From Lineus longissimus (taxonomy: Eukaryota; Nemertea; Pilidiophora; Heteronemertea; Lineidae): a stretch of 60,000 nucleotides of DNA. Of this stretch, positions 22,554-35,106 are shown piece by piece (position 1 is the stretch's first letter; each line of letters opens with the position of its first letter). The notes beneath the pieces were generated by a model. The model did no database searches. It worked only from the letters and a program-made list of their open reading frames with translations, and was not told the origin of the DNA. Location: assembly GCF_910592395.1 (NCBI RefSeq), contig NC_088315.1, forward strand, positions 20,070,219-20,130,218. The letters run 5' to 3'. A program made the position numbers and the translations under genes.

Positions 22554-25500
22554 AGAATATTACTTTGGGGACTGTGAATGCTGGATTTTGATATCAAAAT
22601 CAAGGTCTGACTGATTCTGTTCAATTTCAAGACATTACTTTATTATCTGACCTCAGCGAAATCAAGGTTGGTCAAGATTTGACAGATTTTGTTCAATTTT
22701 AGAACATCACTTTGGGTACTGCGAGTGTTTGACCTTAGCGAAATCAAGGTTGGTCAAGAGTTGACAGATTCTGTTCAATTTTAGAACATCACTTTGGGTA
22801 CTGCGAGTGTTTGACCTTAGTGAAATCAAGGTTGGTCAAGATTTGACAGATTCTGTTCAAGTTTAGAACATCACTTGGGGTACTGCGAGTGTTTGACCTT
22901 AGCGAAATCAAGGTTGGTCAAGATTTGACAGATTCTGTTCAAGTTAAGAACATCACTTGGGGTACTGCGAGTGTTTGACCTTAGCGAAATCAAGGTTGGT
23001 CAAGATTTGACAGATTCTGTTCAAGTTTAGAACATCACTTGGGGTACTGCGAGTGTTTGACCTTAGCGAAATCAAGGTTGGTCAAGATTTGACAGATTCT
23101 GTTCAAGTTTAGAACATCACTTGGGGTACTGCGAGTGTTTGACCTTAGCGAAATCAAGGTTGGTCAAGATTTGACAGATTCTGTTCAAGTTTAGAACATC
23201 ACTTGGGGTACTGCGAGTGTTTGACCTTAGCGAAATCAAGGTTGGTCAAGATTTGACAGATTCTGTTCAAGTTTAGAACATCACTTGGGGTACTGCGAGT
23301 GTTTGACCTTAGCGAAATCAAGGTTGGTCAAGATTTGACAGATTCTGTTCAAGTTTAGAACATCACTTGGGGTACTGCGAGTGTTTGACCTCAGCGAAAT
23401 CAAGGTTGGTCAAGATTTGACAGATTCTGTTCAAGTTTAGAACATCACTTGGGGTACTGCGAGTGTTTGACCTTAGCGAAATCAAGGTTGGTCAAGATTT
23501 GACAGATTCTGTTCAAGTTTAGAACATCACTTGGGGTACTGCGAGTGTTTGACCTTAGCGAAATCAAGGTTGGTCAAGATTTGACAGATTCTGTTCAATT
23601 TTAGAACATCACTTTGGGTACTGCGAGTGTTTGACCTTAGCGAAATCAAGGTTGGTCAAGAGTTGACAGATTCTGTTCAATTTTAGAACATCACTTGGGG
23701 TACTACGAGTGTTTGACCTTAGCGAAATCAAGGTTGGTCAAGATTTGACAGATTCTGTTCAAGTTTAGAACATCACTTGGGGTACTGCGAGTGTTTGACC
23801 TTAGCGAAATCAGGTTGGTCAAGAGTTGACAGATTCTCTTCAAGTTTAGAACATCACTTGGGGTACTGCGAGTGTTTGACCTTGGCGAAATCAAGGTTGG
23901 TCAAGATTTGACAGACTTTGTTCAATTTTAGAACATCACTTGGGGTACTACGAGTGTTTGACCTTAGCGAAATCAAGGTTGGTCAAGATTTGACAGATTC
24001 TGTTCAAGTTAAGAACATCACTTTGGGTACTGTGAGTGTTTGACCTTAGCGAAATCAAGGTTGGTCAAGATTTGACAGACTTTGTTCAATTTTAGAACAT
24101 CACTTGGGGTACTGCGAGTGTTTGACCTCAGCGAAATCAAGGTTGGTCAAGATTTGACAGATTCTGTTCAAGTTTAGAACATCACTTGGGGTACTGCGAG
24201 TGTTTGACCTTAGCGAAATCAAGGTTGGTCAAGATTTGACAGATTCTGTTCAAGTTTAGAACATCACTTGGGGTACTGCGAGTGTTTGACCTCAGCGAAA
24301 TCAAGGTTGGTCAAGGTTTGACAGATTTTGTTCAATTTTAGAACATCACTTGGGGTACTGTGAGTGTTTGACCTTAGCGAAATCAAGGTTGGTCAAGATT
24401 TGACAGATTCTGTTCAAGTTCAGAACATCACTTGGGGTACTGCGAGTGTTTGACCTTAGCGAAATCAAGGTTGGTCAAGATTTGACAGATTCTGTTCAAG
24501 TTCAGAACATCACTTGGGGTACTGCGAGTGTTTGACCTTAGCGAAATCAAGGTTGGTCAAGATTTGACAGATTCTGTTCAAGTTTAGAACATCACTTGGG
24601 GTACTGCGAGTGTTTGACCTCAGCGAAATCAAGGTTGGTCAAGATTTGACAGATTCTGTTCAAGTTTAGAACATCACTTGGGGTACTGCGAGTGTTTGAC
24701 CTTAGCGAAATCAAGGTTGGTCAAGATTTGACGGATTCTGTTCAAGTTTAGAACATCACTTGGGGTACTGCGAGTGTTTGACCTTAGTGAAATCAAGGTT
24801 GGTCAAGGTTTGACAGATTCTGTTCAAGTTTAGAACATCACTTGGGGTACTGCGAGTGTTTGACCTTAGCGAAATCAAGGTTGGTCAAGATTTGACAGAT
24901 TCTGTTCAAGTTTAGAACATCACTTGGGGTACTGCGAGTGTTTGACCTTAGTGAAATCAAGGTTGGTCAAGGTTTGACAGATTCTGTTCAAGTTTAGAAC
25001 ATCACTTGGGGTACTGCGAGTGTTTGACCTTAGTGAAATCAAGGTTGGTCAAGATTTGACAGATTCTGTTCAAGTTTAGAACATCACTTGGGGTACTGCG
25101 AGTGTTTGACCTTAGCGAAATCAAGGTTGGTCAAGATTTGACAGATTCTGTTCAAGTTTAGAACATCACTTGGGGTACTGCGAGTGTTTGACCTTAGTGA
25201 AATCAAGGTTGGTCAAGATTTGACAGATTCTGTTCAAGTTTAGAACATCACTTGGGGTACTGCGAGTGTTTGACCTTAGCGAAATCAAGGTTGGTCAAGA
25301 TTTGACAGATTCTGTTCAATTTTAGAACATCACTTGGGGTACTGCGAGTGTTTGACCTTAGCGAAATCAAGGTTGGTCAAGATTTGACAGATTCTGTTCA
25401 ATTTTAGAACATCACTTGGGGTACTGCGAGTGTTTGACCTTAGCGAAATCAAGGTTGGTCAAGATTTGACAGATTCTGTTCAAGTTTAGAACATCACTTG

Positions 25501-26360
25501 GGGTACTGCGAGTGTTTGACCTTAGCGAAATCAAGGTTGGTCAAGATTTGACGGATTCTGTTCAAGTTAAGAACATCACTTGGGGTACTGCGAGTGTTTG
25601 ACCTTAGCGAAATCAAGGTTGGTCAAGATTTGACAGATTCTGTTCAAGTTTAGAACATCACTTGGGGTACTACGAGTGTCTGACCTCAGTGAAATCAAGG
25701 TTGGTCAAGATTTGACAGATTCTGTTCAAGTTTAGAACATCACTTGGGGTACTGCGAGTGTTTGACCTTAGTGAAATCAAGGTTGGTCAAGATTTGACAG
25801 ACTTTGTTCAATTTTAGAACATCACTTGGGGTACTGCGAGTGTTTGACCTTAGCGAAATCAAGGTTGGTCAAGATTTGACAGATTCTGTTCAAGTTTAGA
25901 ACATCACTTGGGGTACTGCGAGTGTTTGACCTTAGTGAAATCAAGGTTGGTCAAGATTTGACAGATTCTGTTCAAGTTTAGAACATCACTTGGGGTACTG
26001 CGAGTGTTTGACCTTAGTGAAATCAAGGTTGGTCAAGATTTGACAGATTCTGTTCAATTTTAGAACATCACTTGGGGTACTGCGAGTGTTTGACCTTAGC
26101 GAAATCAAGGTTGGTCAAGATTTGACAGATTCTGTTCAAGTTTAGAACATCACTTGGGGTACTGCGAGTGTTTGACCTTAGCGAAATCAAGGTTGGTCAA
26201 GATTTGACAGATTCTGTTCAAGTTTAGAACATCACTTGGGGTACTGCGAGTGTTTGACCTTAGTGAAATCAAGGTTGGTCAAGATTTGACAGATTCTGTT
26301 CAATTTTAGAACATCACTTGGGGTACTGCGAGTGTTTGACCTTGGCGAAACCAAGGTCTC
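22554..26360. repeat. 82-bp minisatellite, about 45 near-identical units
   Basis: From 22701 the motif AGAACATCAC recurs exactly every 82 bp to 26308: 44 periods with a single 1-bp deletion near 23811. Units differ at a few positions only (AGTTTAG versus ATTTTAG, CTTAGCG versus CTTAGTG). Two shorter, decayed units (22554, 22630) form the left edge and another decayed unit lies at 22370-22420. Each unit contains TTGACC and GGTCAA as an inverted pair. No unit-long open frame survives, so it is non-coding. Confidence 0.97.
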
Positions 26361-27825
26361 AACAACCATTAATCACTCAACTTGAACGCAATAGCAATGC
26401 TCTGGTGGTATCGACAAGAGTGGTTAGGAATACGCCCTGCACGCATCGGCTTACTTATACTGCTCGAGTTTCACTAAAGATTTATTGATATCATCGGATC
26501 ATGAAACACTTGAGGGGCGGGGAGTTACTATAAATGAATAATTTAATTCAAATGCTTGCGCGGCTTTGGATATACTTTAAAATAATTTTGAAGAGGTCTC
26601 AGATAAGGCCTACTTGCATGCAAATATCGGCCTGATATGTCTTCTCTATAAAGGGACCTGACCTGTTTCCCTTTGGCATGTTTAGAAAAGGCTCAAGAGC
26701 ATCCATCCCAACTATTAAGAAGAGTACGTCCGGTTAATGCTATAACATATCTTGGAAGGGGGTGGACTAATATTACATTGTCAGCTGTATGCAATGTCTG
26801 GAACAAATAGACACCAACAAGTTGGAATACAAGTATCATATTACTAGCTTTCAGGCGACTGAAGCTGTCCCATCGGGTACCCTGCGCTCGGGACAAACAA
26901 TTGTGTCAACGGTAATTTGATACTATACCTTGCCCGTTTCTCGCAACCTTACGCTTCGAAGGGCAGGCTCTCAGAGGCACAAGAAGAACTGAAGGAGATG
27001 AAAGCTTTGTACGCACATGTGTACGTATAGACGCAATATTTTCATTATGCTCAATCATTGGAAATATTGATGGCGTGGGTTATGTATCAAACAATGATAA
27101 TGTCTCTCAAGGCATTGTCACTCGCTGAATACACTCTTTATTAAAGCATATCAAGTTGAAAAAGCCATATTGTACTATTGAAGCTAGAAGTACAATTAGA
27201 TAATTGTCTATGACATCGTTTGGCAGATATCTTCAAATTTCTTTATCAGAATATCGAACAATTTGTAGTGCAAGAATGTAGGCAAAATATTACGCCGGAG
27301 ACGGCTCATTGGTGAAGACAAAGTCACCATTTTTCGCATAGTTTTCTCATCATTCCTTAATCTGGAAACTCCTCTCGTATATCTTCTGAAGGAAGGGTTT
27401 AAATCCATCAGGAGAGCAATTCTGTTTTTAAATGTACAGAGGAATTTGCCGTGGGACTAACTAGAAACCGCCTGACGTAACCGATGTACACATCAACATT
27501 CAGGTAAAAAAAAATTTCGATGTATTTTTTTGGCGCGGCAATTTTAACTGGATCGGTACAATCCCGGACTGTGACAGGTAGCAGCTGCCTCGAAATCAAA
27601 CCTTTACTCTGCAAAAGCGAAAAGACGATTACGCATATCAAAACACTTCACGGAGCTTGAGGCACTTGAATAACCTTTTTCAAGTGTTCTCGCAGTGCCG
27701 ATATCGACCGCCAATAAACACAATGATACTTGATATAATGACTACAATTTGCTTTTTGATCACTGTCATCAGCCTCAAGTACAAATCGTTGATGATTCTA
27801 ACCCTGGAATAAGCCAATAAAATGG
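26361..27825. other. Non-coding flank of the 82-bp array
   Basis: 26425-26455 resembles part of the array's left flank (see findings). Otherwise nothing recognised. Confidence 0.45.
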
Positions 27826-28085
27826 GACTGCGGTAGCAGTGGAAGAGAGTCCGCCTCTTGATCAAGAGATCGTGCGTTCGACTGCCGGCCGAGTCACTGC
27901 ATAGTTCCCCTACTGGTCGAGTTCAAGGGAGCGCCTTCGGGTTGCTCCTTGAAACCCATGATTGATTTCTGTGGAGACTGAGATAATAATAATGGTATCC
28001 CAAAAGCGCTTTGGACTGGGAAATGTGGAAAAGCACTAGGCCTATATAAGAACTCAATATCATCATTATTATCATCAAATCAACA
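27826..28085 (+). mobile_element. tRNA-derived SINE
   Basis: The head has a pol III A-box-like GGTAGCAGTGGAAG and a B-box-like GCGTTCGACTGCC about 50 bases on. The body ends with AAGCGCTTTGGACTGG, TATATAAGAAC and an ATC/ATT-rich tail. That GCGCT...TATAA tail is common to many animal SINEs and their LINE partners. It recurs reversed at 44758-44860. Confidence 0.75.
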
Positions 28086-29668
28086 AGATGCAAAGAAGAT
28101 TGAACACCCGCTGCGCTTGGGCGATGAAAGCGCCTACAAACAAGCGACCTATGTCACTGCGAGTTGCGATCATGATTGCACGCTGAAAATCTCCCGTTTG
28201 CAGTGATTACTACAGATGGCCAGGAAAATTGATATCAGGGTCGCTTGGGATGACATTGAGGTCGGGGGGGAATTTCGCTGATGAATTATTATCTCAAAAG
28301 GATGGACAAAGCGCACTTTGTCTTCTTTATTTGAAATTGCAGGTTTTTGCATGCGTTTTATTCCCGTGGACTTTGCGAGTAACTAAATCCGTGAAAAAAG
28401 GAATAGCAAAACTAAGGTTTGATTAGAAGAGTCATCGGAATTTGGTTCTCAAATCATACAGGCCGATTTTCTAATTGAAATTCCCCATTCATTTCGAACC
28501 AAACTATATACAGACGGAATTTTCGTCACGTTCAACTATCACTACGTTTTTCATTACACATGTTATGCATATAACACTTAAAATTCATGGAGGTGTTCCG
28601 AATCAAATTTGAAATTAATGAGGTGGGATGATTATGCTCGAAGCCACGGATAGACCAACATGTATTTTGAAAACCACGTTACAAATATAATTGCATAGAA
28701 AGAAACATGTGGCCAAATATACATCATCAAAGTAACGCATGATATGAAGAACTTGCTGATTACTTTACACCAAAGTTTGGTCATTCTTCGGATTTTCAAG
28801 TGAACTATTTTTCCACGCTATCGATGTTGTGTAACACTCATTTACCAAGCCATAATAGCCAATCATAAGCGGGTTCATTCTTTTCCCCACCCTCGGGATA
28901 GCCGGCGTCTCCATCACATCAGTTATCTATTTGGAATATTCGCAATAATAGCTTGAAGTGGCCACCACTGGGATATCGGAAGGATCTGGCGGCGGCCAGT
29001 TGGCAGAAAGCAAATGATGACGACCACTAGAAGAGTTTTTTGAAAGCATATCGTGAATGAATTTTTTTCGCACATCGCATAATCCACCCTTCAGTTAATC
29101 ATGTGATGTGTCGAGCGTGGAATAATGAACTGTTTTGCTCTCACCAACTGCAGTTGTTAACAGCTCAGTATTCGAGGTAAATCTGAGAGGTGATCGAATA
29201 TATATTCATGTAATGGAATTGAAATTGAACTCTCAATCTGTCAATCGAATCTCGAAATTGAAATGCTCCAGCCTTAATCTATTACATGTACATGCAATTG
29301 CATCTACAATCAAATGTTACCACTTTCTTAGTGTTGATTCTTTTAAAATCCATAATCACGCAGGTATGACTAAGTGGGGCATACATTGGTAATGTAATCA
29401 ACAGATCTGGCCAAGGTTCACTTGCGTAGGATTGTTACGGAGGACGTAATCAAACACACGATGGATCTGGGGAACACAATGGAGTTGGTTGGACCATGTC
29501 TGGAATGAAAAAATTTGAATCATGACTTCTGTCTGATAAGGCCTCCACCTGACATTATCATTTCCAACATGTGTTGGGTTATCGTTAGGGTATACATGAT
29601 AGAACATTCATACAGACCATGTGTTTTCATGTTTGTTTGTCATCCAAAACAAGGCTGGAATCAAACAT
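28086..29668. other. Non-coding, nothing recognised
   Basis: Only short frames without recognisable domains. Confidence 0.5.
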
Positions 29669-30447
29669 GCCACGGTTGTCTGGCTGGTGGACAACAACGG
29701 TCAGTAGTTGCCACGGTTGTCTGGGTGGTGGACAACAACGGCCAGTAGTTGCCACGGTTGTCTGGGTGGTGGACAACAACGGCCAGTAGTTGCCACGGTT
29801 GTCTGGCTGGTGGACAACAACGGCCAGTAGTTGCCACGGTTGTCTGGGTGGTGGACAACAACGGCCAGTAGTTGCCACGGTTGTCTGGGTGGTGGACAAC
29901 AACGGCCAGTAGTTGCCACGGTTGTCTGGCTGGTGGACAACAACGGCCAGTAGTTGCCACGGTTGTCTGGCTGGTGGACAACAACGGCCAGTAGTTGCCA
30001 CGGTTGTCTGGCTGGTGGACAACAACGGCCAGTAGTTGCCACGGTTGTCTGGGTGGTGGACAACAACGGCCAGTAGTTGCCACGGTTGTCTGGGTGGTGG
30101 ACAACAACGGCCAGTAGTTGCCACGGTTGTCTGGGTGGTGGACAACAACGGCCAGTAGTTGCCACGGTTGTCTGGGTGGTGGACAACAACGGCCAGTAGT
30201 TGCCACGGTTGTCTGGCTGGTGGACAACAACGGCCAGTAGTTGCCACGGTTGTCTGGCTGGTGGACAACAACGGCCAGTAGTTGCCACGGTTGTCTGGGT
30301 GGTGGACAACAACGGCCAGTAGTTGCCACGGTTGTCTGGGTGGTGGACAACAACGGCCAGTAGTTGCCACGGTTGTCTGGGTGGTGGAAAACAACGGCCA
30401 GTAGTTGCCACGGTTGTCTGGGTGGTGGACAACAACGGCCAGTAGTT
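29669..30447. repeat. 41-bp minisatellite, 19 units of two variants
   Basis: The motif GCCACGGTTG recurs every 41 bp, 19 times. Units carry TGGGTGG (12) or TGGCTGG (7). Unit 1 has GGTCAG for GGCCAG and unit 18 has GGAAAAC for GGACAAC. Each unit has a GTTGTC/GACAAC hairpin with a 9-base loop. The minus strand is open in all three frames because the unit has no stop triplet; this is not evidence of a gene. Confidence 0.97.
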
Positions 30448-32789
30448 TACATAGAAGCGCTTCATTGGAAATGCACGCAGGTTCTGATTTTTCCAATGAC
30501 ATTTACAATGCAGATTACACTGCAGAATGACGTGTATAAAATGTATGGATTTTCATGTTTTTTTTGTATCAATCTTGTCTACTGTTTTGTTTAACACATA
30601 ATATTGATAAAAAAAAGGTTTAAAAATTCGAGAAACATACCTTTGATCAACAAAAACGCCTTCTCGACTGTTGTAGGAAAATTTCAGATATAAAGTATCG
30701 ATTTTGTATTCTTTCCGTTTTACGTCTATGCTTTGAGACAGAATCTAATTGATTTGAAATCCCACAAGACCAAGCTCTAACTACTTTTCAAATAATCTTT
30801 AAGTTCTTAGATCTACCTTTAGCATTATGAACATTCGGACTAGGCTAGCATTATCGAATGTCCTGTCATCTTTATTTTCTAAAGGTTATTTTATAGTGTA
30901 GACGCGGGGACGCAAACCCACAAGGCGTGTACTAAACGATATAAGAACCACCGATAAAGGATGCTATAATTGTGATGATAAGCGATATGGTAAAAGTGAA
31001 AATCACCAAGAAAGAGCCAGCGGCATAGTCATTTAGCAATTACATTGCATGGTGCACTGGCCTCGAGACGGACAATCAATCGCAAGCATTTACAGCATTA
31101 ATCTCCTTCTATTGTACCCGGTCAATCGCACAGAACCATTTAATTCAGACGCTGTATAATTTCTGTCTTTTGTCATTAAGTGATTGGTCGTTACAAGACT
31201 TTTAATCGAAGTTAGATGCGTTGCATTGTACAGATGACAGATGTATGTCCTGGGGACAACCATATAAAAAGTTGAAAAGTGAAAATGGCCGCCCAGGAGG
31301 AGGCCAAAAGGTAATTAGCTGCAAGCAAACATTGTCTAATTGCCCGCGACCACACCCGGTGCTCACCGCCTCCATCATCATCCCCCCAACAGCGACAATG
31401 CTCAAATGAAACAGTTTTTTACTATCGCCTCCTATATGTAAAATTACAGGCCATCAAGTTCTGATGATGAAAACATAAGTTTTATTCGTTACCGACAAAC
31501 TGTATTTGAGTTATGAAGTAAAAATGAAAATGAAATGGCCCAGGGACAATGTGCTCACCTCGGGTAATGTTACTGCATGTCATTTGCAGTGGATATGGGA
31601 AGAACAGTTTTGGTCATTGATGTCAATTTTGCAATCTTAGAGGAAGTGGTGTGGTAGTGCAGCTTTCTGTCCTGTGGCAGTTTATATCAATATTCCGTCA
31701 CTGAACTGAGCTAAAAATGGTTTCCATGATCTCGGCTTGGCAAAAGGAAAGGAAAGAGGAGCTTTGCTCGGTCCATCTGAAAAAACATCAGGGTTCCCCG
31801 CGAAGCAAACATTGGCCTCCTTAATCTCATCCCTCTTATCCTTGGTTAGTCACAGAGTGCCGATGTGAGCAAATAATCAAATGGTCATTGCAAATTCTAA
31901 TTTCTTACTGGTTTGAGCAGAAAAAAACCTTTTTTCAAAGCCAAAAAAGCTTTGGGACTGATGATGTTGCTTCATTTTGAGCAGAAAAAAAACAAGTGAA
32001 AAAAATATTTGGACTCAGAATTTTTTTTCCGAGCATAGTCCTTTGATGGATCTCTTTCCAAGTTCTAAGTGGCAGTTGTATCAAATGTTTTTTGAGACAG
32101 ACGGTGTCGGTGTTAATACATGTTACATGTTACCCGATGAAGACTACTGGCGTCGATCTTATGTGCTCATTATCTGATAAACTATCATATCATGCGACAC
32201 CATGACATATTAATTCATTGCCTGCTACAGTACTTAACGCCAAAAGTTACGACAATTGCTACAACAAATACGTTCTCTCAGGGAGCTGTGTTCAGTAAAT
32301 GAGTAACGGCCAACATCCACGCCAATTACCATTTGGATCACACAATCTTCAAAATACGATGTTGTTATTTTTTGTCGCTGAACCTCTCTGATGATTCTTT
32401 ATTAATATCTGATCTACGTTATTCACATAAGCCCACAAGTCTATCTAAATATGCACATCTGAGCTAAAAGGTACTTCAAATATTCTGGCAGCTAGATAAC
32501 AACAAAGATAATATTTCCGCTATTACGGTTTCAATCTGACAACCGAGACACATAAAAGGTCAAACCTACTTAATTCTAACCACAACGCCCAGGCGATCAA
32601 AAGAGACAAGGAAATAGCCCCACTTTTTCATCCATGAAATAAAAGCATATCTATCTTTCAAATATACCACTGCTTTGGCCGACTTACGCATAAAAAGGTT
32701 CAGACAACCACCGTACATGTACCATCAACAAACATTGACGCGAGGCGAACATCATGTTTACTACTGTATTTGTCACTGTTTTTGCCCTG
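30448..32789. other. Non-coding, nothing recognised
   Basis: AT-rich; only short frames without recognisable domains. Confidence 0.5.
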
Positions 32790-32960
32790 CCACTTCAGGC
32801 CATCGACCCCATGTAAGCTGTGTCATGGGGGTCGATGTCATGGGGGGTCGATGTTATATCAATTCGCCCTGATCGAACTTGGCTAAGACAGTTGAACAAT
32901 ATGATTTTAGGTATCAGTGTGACCGGGCTTTGTTTATGGACAAAAAACCATGTATTGGGC
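32790..32960 (-). repeat. Dispersed repeat family D, copy 4 (reversed)
   Basis: On the plus strand: TCATGGGGGTCGATGT repeated twice in tandem, AATTCGCCCTGATCG, GGGCTTTGTTTATGG, GGGGCCCAAATTC. The reverse complement matches copy 1 in order. CATCGACCCCATG before the tandem can pair with it as a hairpin. Confidence 0.5.
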
Positions 32961-34844
32961 GGGGCCCAAATTCTTATAACTGCGAGATCGGCGGCAGAAT
33001 GACGTAAAATGAACCTTGTGTCAACAAACTAAGCGGCACCACTTTTCACCTACTCAGGTAAAGGAAAAATGTCGTGTCAACAGGTATTTACCGTCTGATT
33101 CAGCGCAACTCTTCTCTTAATATTTAATGACAACTATCGAGATAAAAGATCAGCTAAAAACTATTTGCAATTTATGATATGAGCCATCGCATACCCTCCA
33201 GGAAAAATATCAATTATCTATAATCGGCAGATAATTGTGGACGATTACATGTATTAACTGTCGTTATGTAGCCCCTGTCATCAGCGCGATGAGTTATTAA
33301 CACCCGGGCATGGCGAGTGACGAAGCAACATAATGGCAGTCGACGCTGGTCTTTTCGTGACAATGGCATTTGACGTTTGCCTTTTTCGAACTGCTTTATT
33401 CAATATTTGTACTTTTTAGAACATCGGCATCTTGTGGATAGCGTTATAATTATAAGGTGTCGCAGTTTGTTCGTGATATTGTAATTAATGTTGGGTTATA
33501 GAACTCTGGTGACGTTAGCTTTTGAAAACATTGATAACTTAGAATGTGTTTTAAAAACAACGGCAACCATGAAATTTGAATCCACATATTGACCAAATTG
33601 AATTTTTCCAAATTCAATGACAGTGTGTCAAATTTTTAACGAACGGCGTAGGCCTTTCGGACGCGCTACATTTCCATAGAAATAAGACTAAAAAACTATA
33701 GGAACGATATGATTCGTTCGGAAACACGAACTTAAGTTGGACGAAATGGATTGCGCTAATCCCTGATTTCTAGGTATACGTACATGTATATATATTTCAA
33801 CATGCGGCTTCAGCTGAGCATCTTTTGCGAGCCTTCGGCAAGCACTTTATTCCCAGCCTAAAATCAAACTTAAAAAGAATTTTAAGACGCATTATGACGA
33901 GTAATTAGTATCCCGTGTTTGCTCTCGGATTGCTACAGTAAGCCCTCACGGGAATGTGTTGCATCCGCGCAGTTTAAATTAAATTTCACCGCTCCGGGGC
34001 AAAACACAATAGAAATGCCTACCGCTATCTGGAGATGAGAGGTTCGGCTTTCAATAAGCAATTTAACGACATTTAGCCATGTGCATTTAACACGATATTT
34101 GACGCAGACACTTTTTTGCATTTTGTGAAATTGTGTCAATTGAGTGACGCTTGTCGCGATCATCTGATGATAATTCTTCGGTTAGGAATCCAAATTTCTT
34201 CATCAGTTGTTGTTCATATCGAAATAGCATTCATGGCAAATCTGCGGTAGATTAACTTTCAGCTATACGATTTCTTCTCCAATGTCCTTCATGCTGTATT
34301 CTCTTTATGATCCCGAATACTGCAATTGTTGGGAAAAGCCTGCTGTTAGTAGCACGTAATCTTGGAAAAGAATACTTAAAATGAATCAGTCACATGGCAA
34401 TAGATTTGAAGGATATGTGAGCTTAAAGAACAAATATTTTTATCTGAGGAGCAAAAAATATCAAGTCTTGCATCAGAGGGCCATGTTTTTGGTGACACCA
34501 GAATGTGGCTGAAAGTTTTTTTGACCGCGTAGGCTTCTTCAGCAATAAATGGATATCCCAATACAATTCCCTGAAAACCATCCCGGCTACGCATTGTCTG
34601 GCCAATCTATTATGTTCCAACCAGTCAACACATAAGATATGGCGTAGAAAGTTGGGAGATTACAACAAGGAACTCTAAGGCAGACTTTGGCTATCCCAGA
34701 GGTGACGGAAAGCATGCACGGCAACTGAATGTCTTCTTTTATAAGTAAAACGATTATTCTGATTTCGATTTGAGATTATTAGCAATGTTTTGATATTGTA
34801 CACTTAGGGTAATTGAATAAAAAAACAGGGGAAAAAATCACTGT
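32961..34844. other. Non-coding, nothing recognised
   Basis: Contains one small hairpin (33597-33618, ATTGAATTT with its complement). No gene seen. Confidence 0.5.
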
Positions 34845-34853
34845 TATATTAAA

Positions 34854-35097
34854 GGCCGGGTCTATTTGGCAAGCCGCTCGCCGAACAGGCATCTTTTTTT
34901 GTCCTGTTTGGAGAGCCGCTTGCCAAACAGCACTAAAAAGCCACCCTGTTCGGCCAGCCGGGCTTGCCAAACAGGTAAAAAATCTACCCTGTTTGGCGAG
35001 CTGGAGACTTTACTTTAATATTAATGAGTTCGGCTCTCTATTCAGGACAAGAAAAAGTCGCTGTTTGGTAAGCCGGGCTTGCCAAGTAGTCACTTCC
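34854..35097 (+). mobile_element. 244-bp non-autonomous DNA transposon, copy 1
   Basis: Starts GGCCGGGTCTA, ends TAGTCACTTCC, and is flanked by an exact 9-bp target duplication (TATATTAAA, 34845-34853 and 35098-35106). The ends are imperfect inverted repeats, 17 of 22 positions matching, sharing the inner block TTGGCAAGCC. It is about 97.5% identical to copy 2 (6 substitutions, same length), so both moved recently. Inside are alternating hairpins built from CTGTTTGG and CCAAACAG. The 9-bp duplication fits Mutator-like or Merlin elements; short open frames here are not genes. Confidence 0.85.
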
Positions 35098-35106
35098 TAT
35101 ATTAAA

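Noticed and set aside
22554-26360. CRISPR-like array
   Set aside because: The units are contiguous 82-bp copies without variable spacers, in eukaryotic DNA.
29627-30502. Long repetitive protein (about 290 residues) on the minus strand
   Set aside because: The 41-bp unit simply lacks stop triplets on that strand; for a unit of that length this happens by chance roughly one time in seven, and all three frames are open alike.
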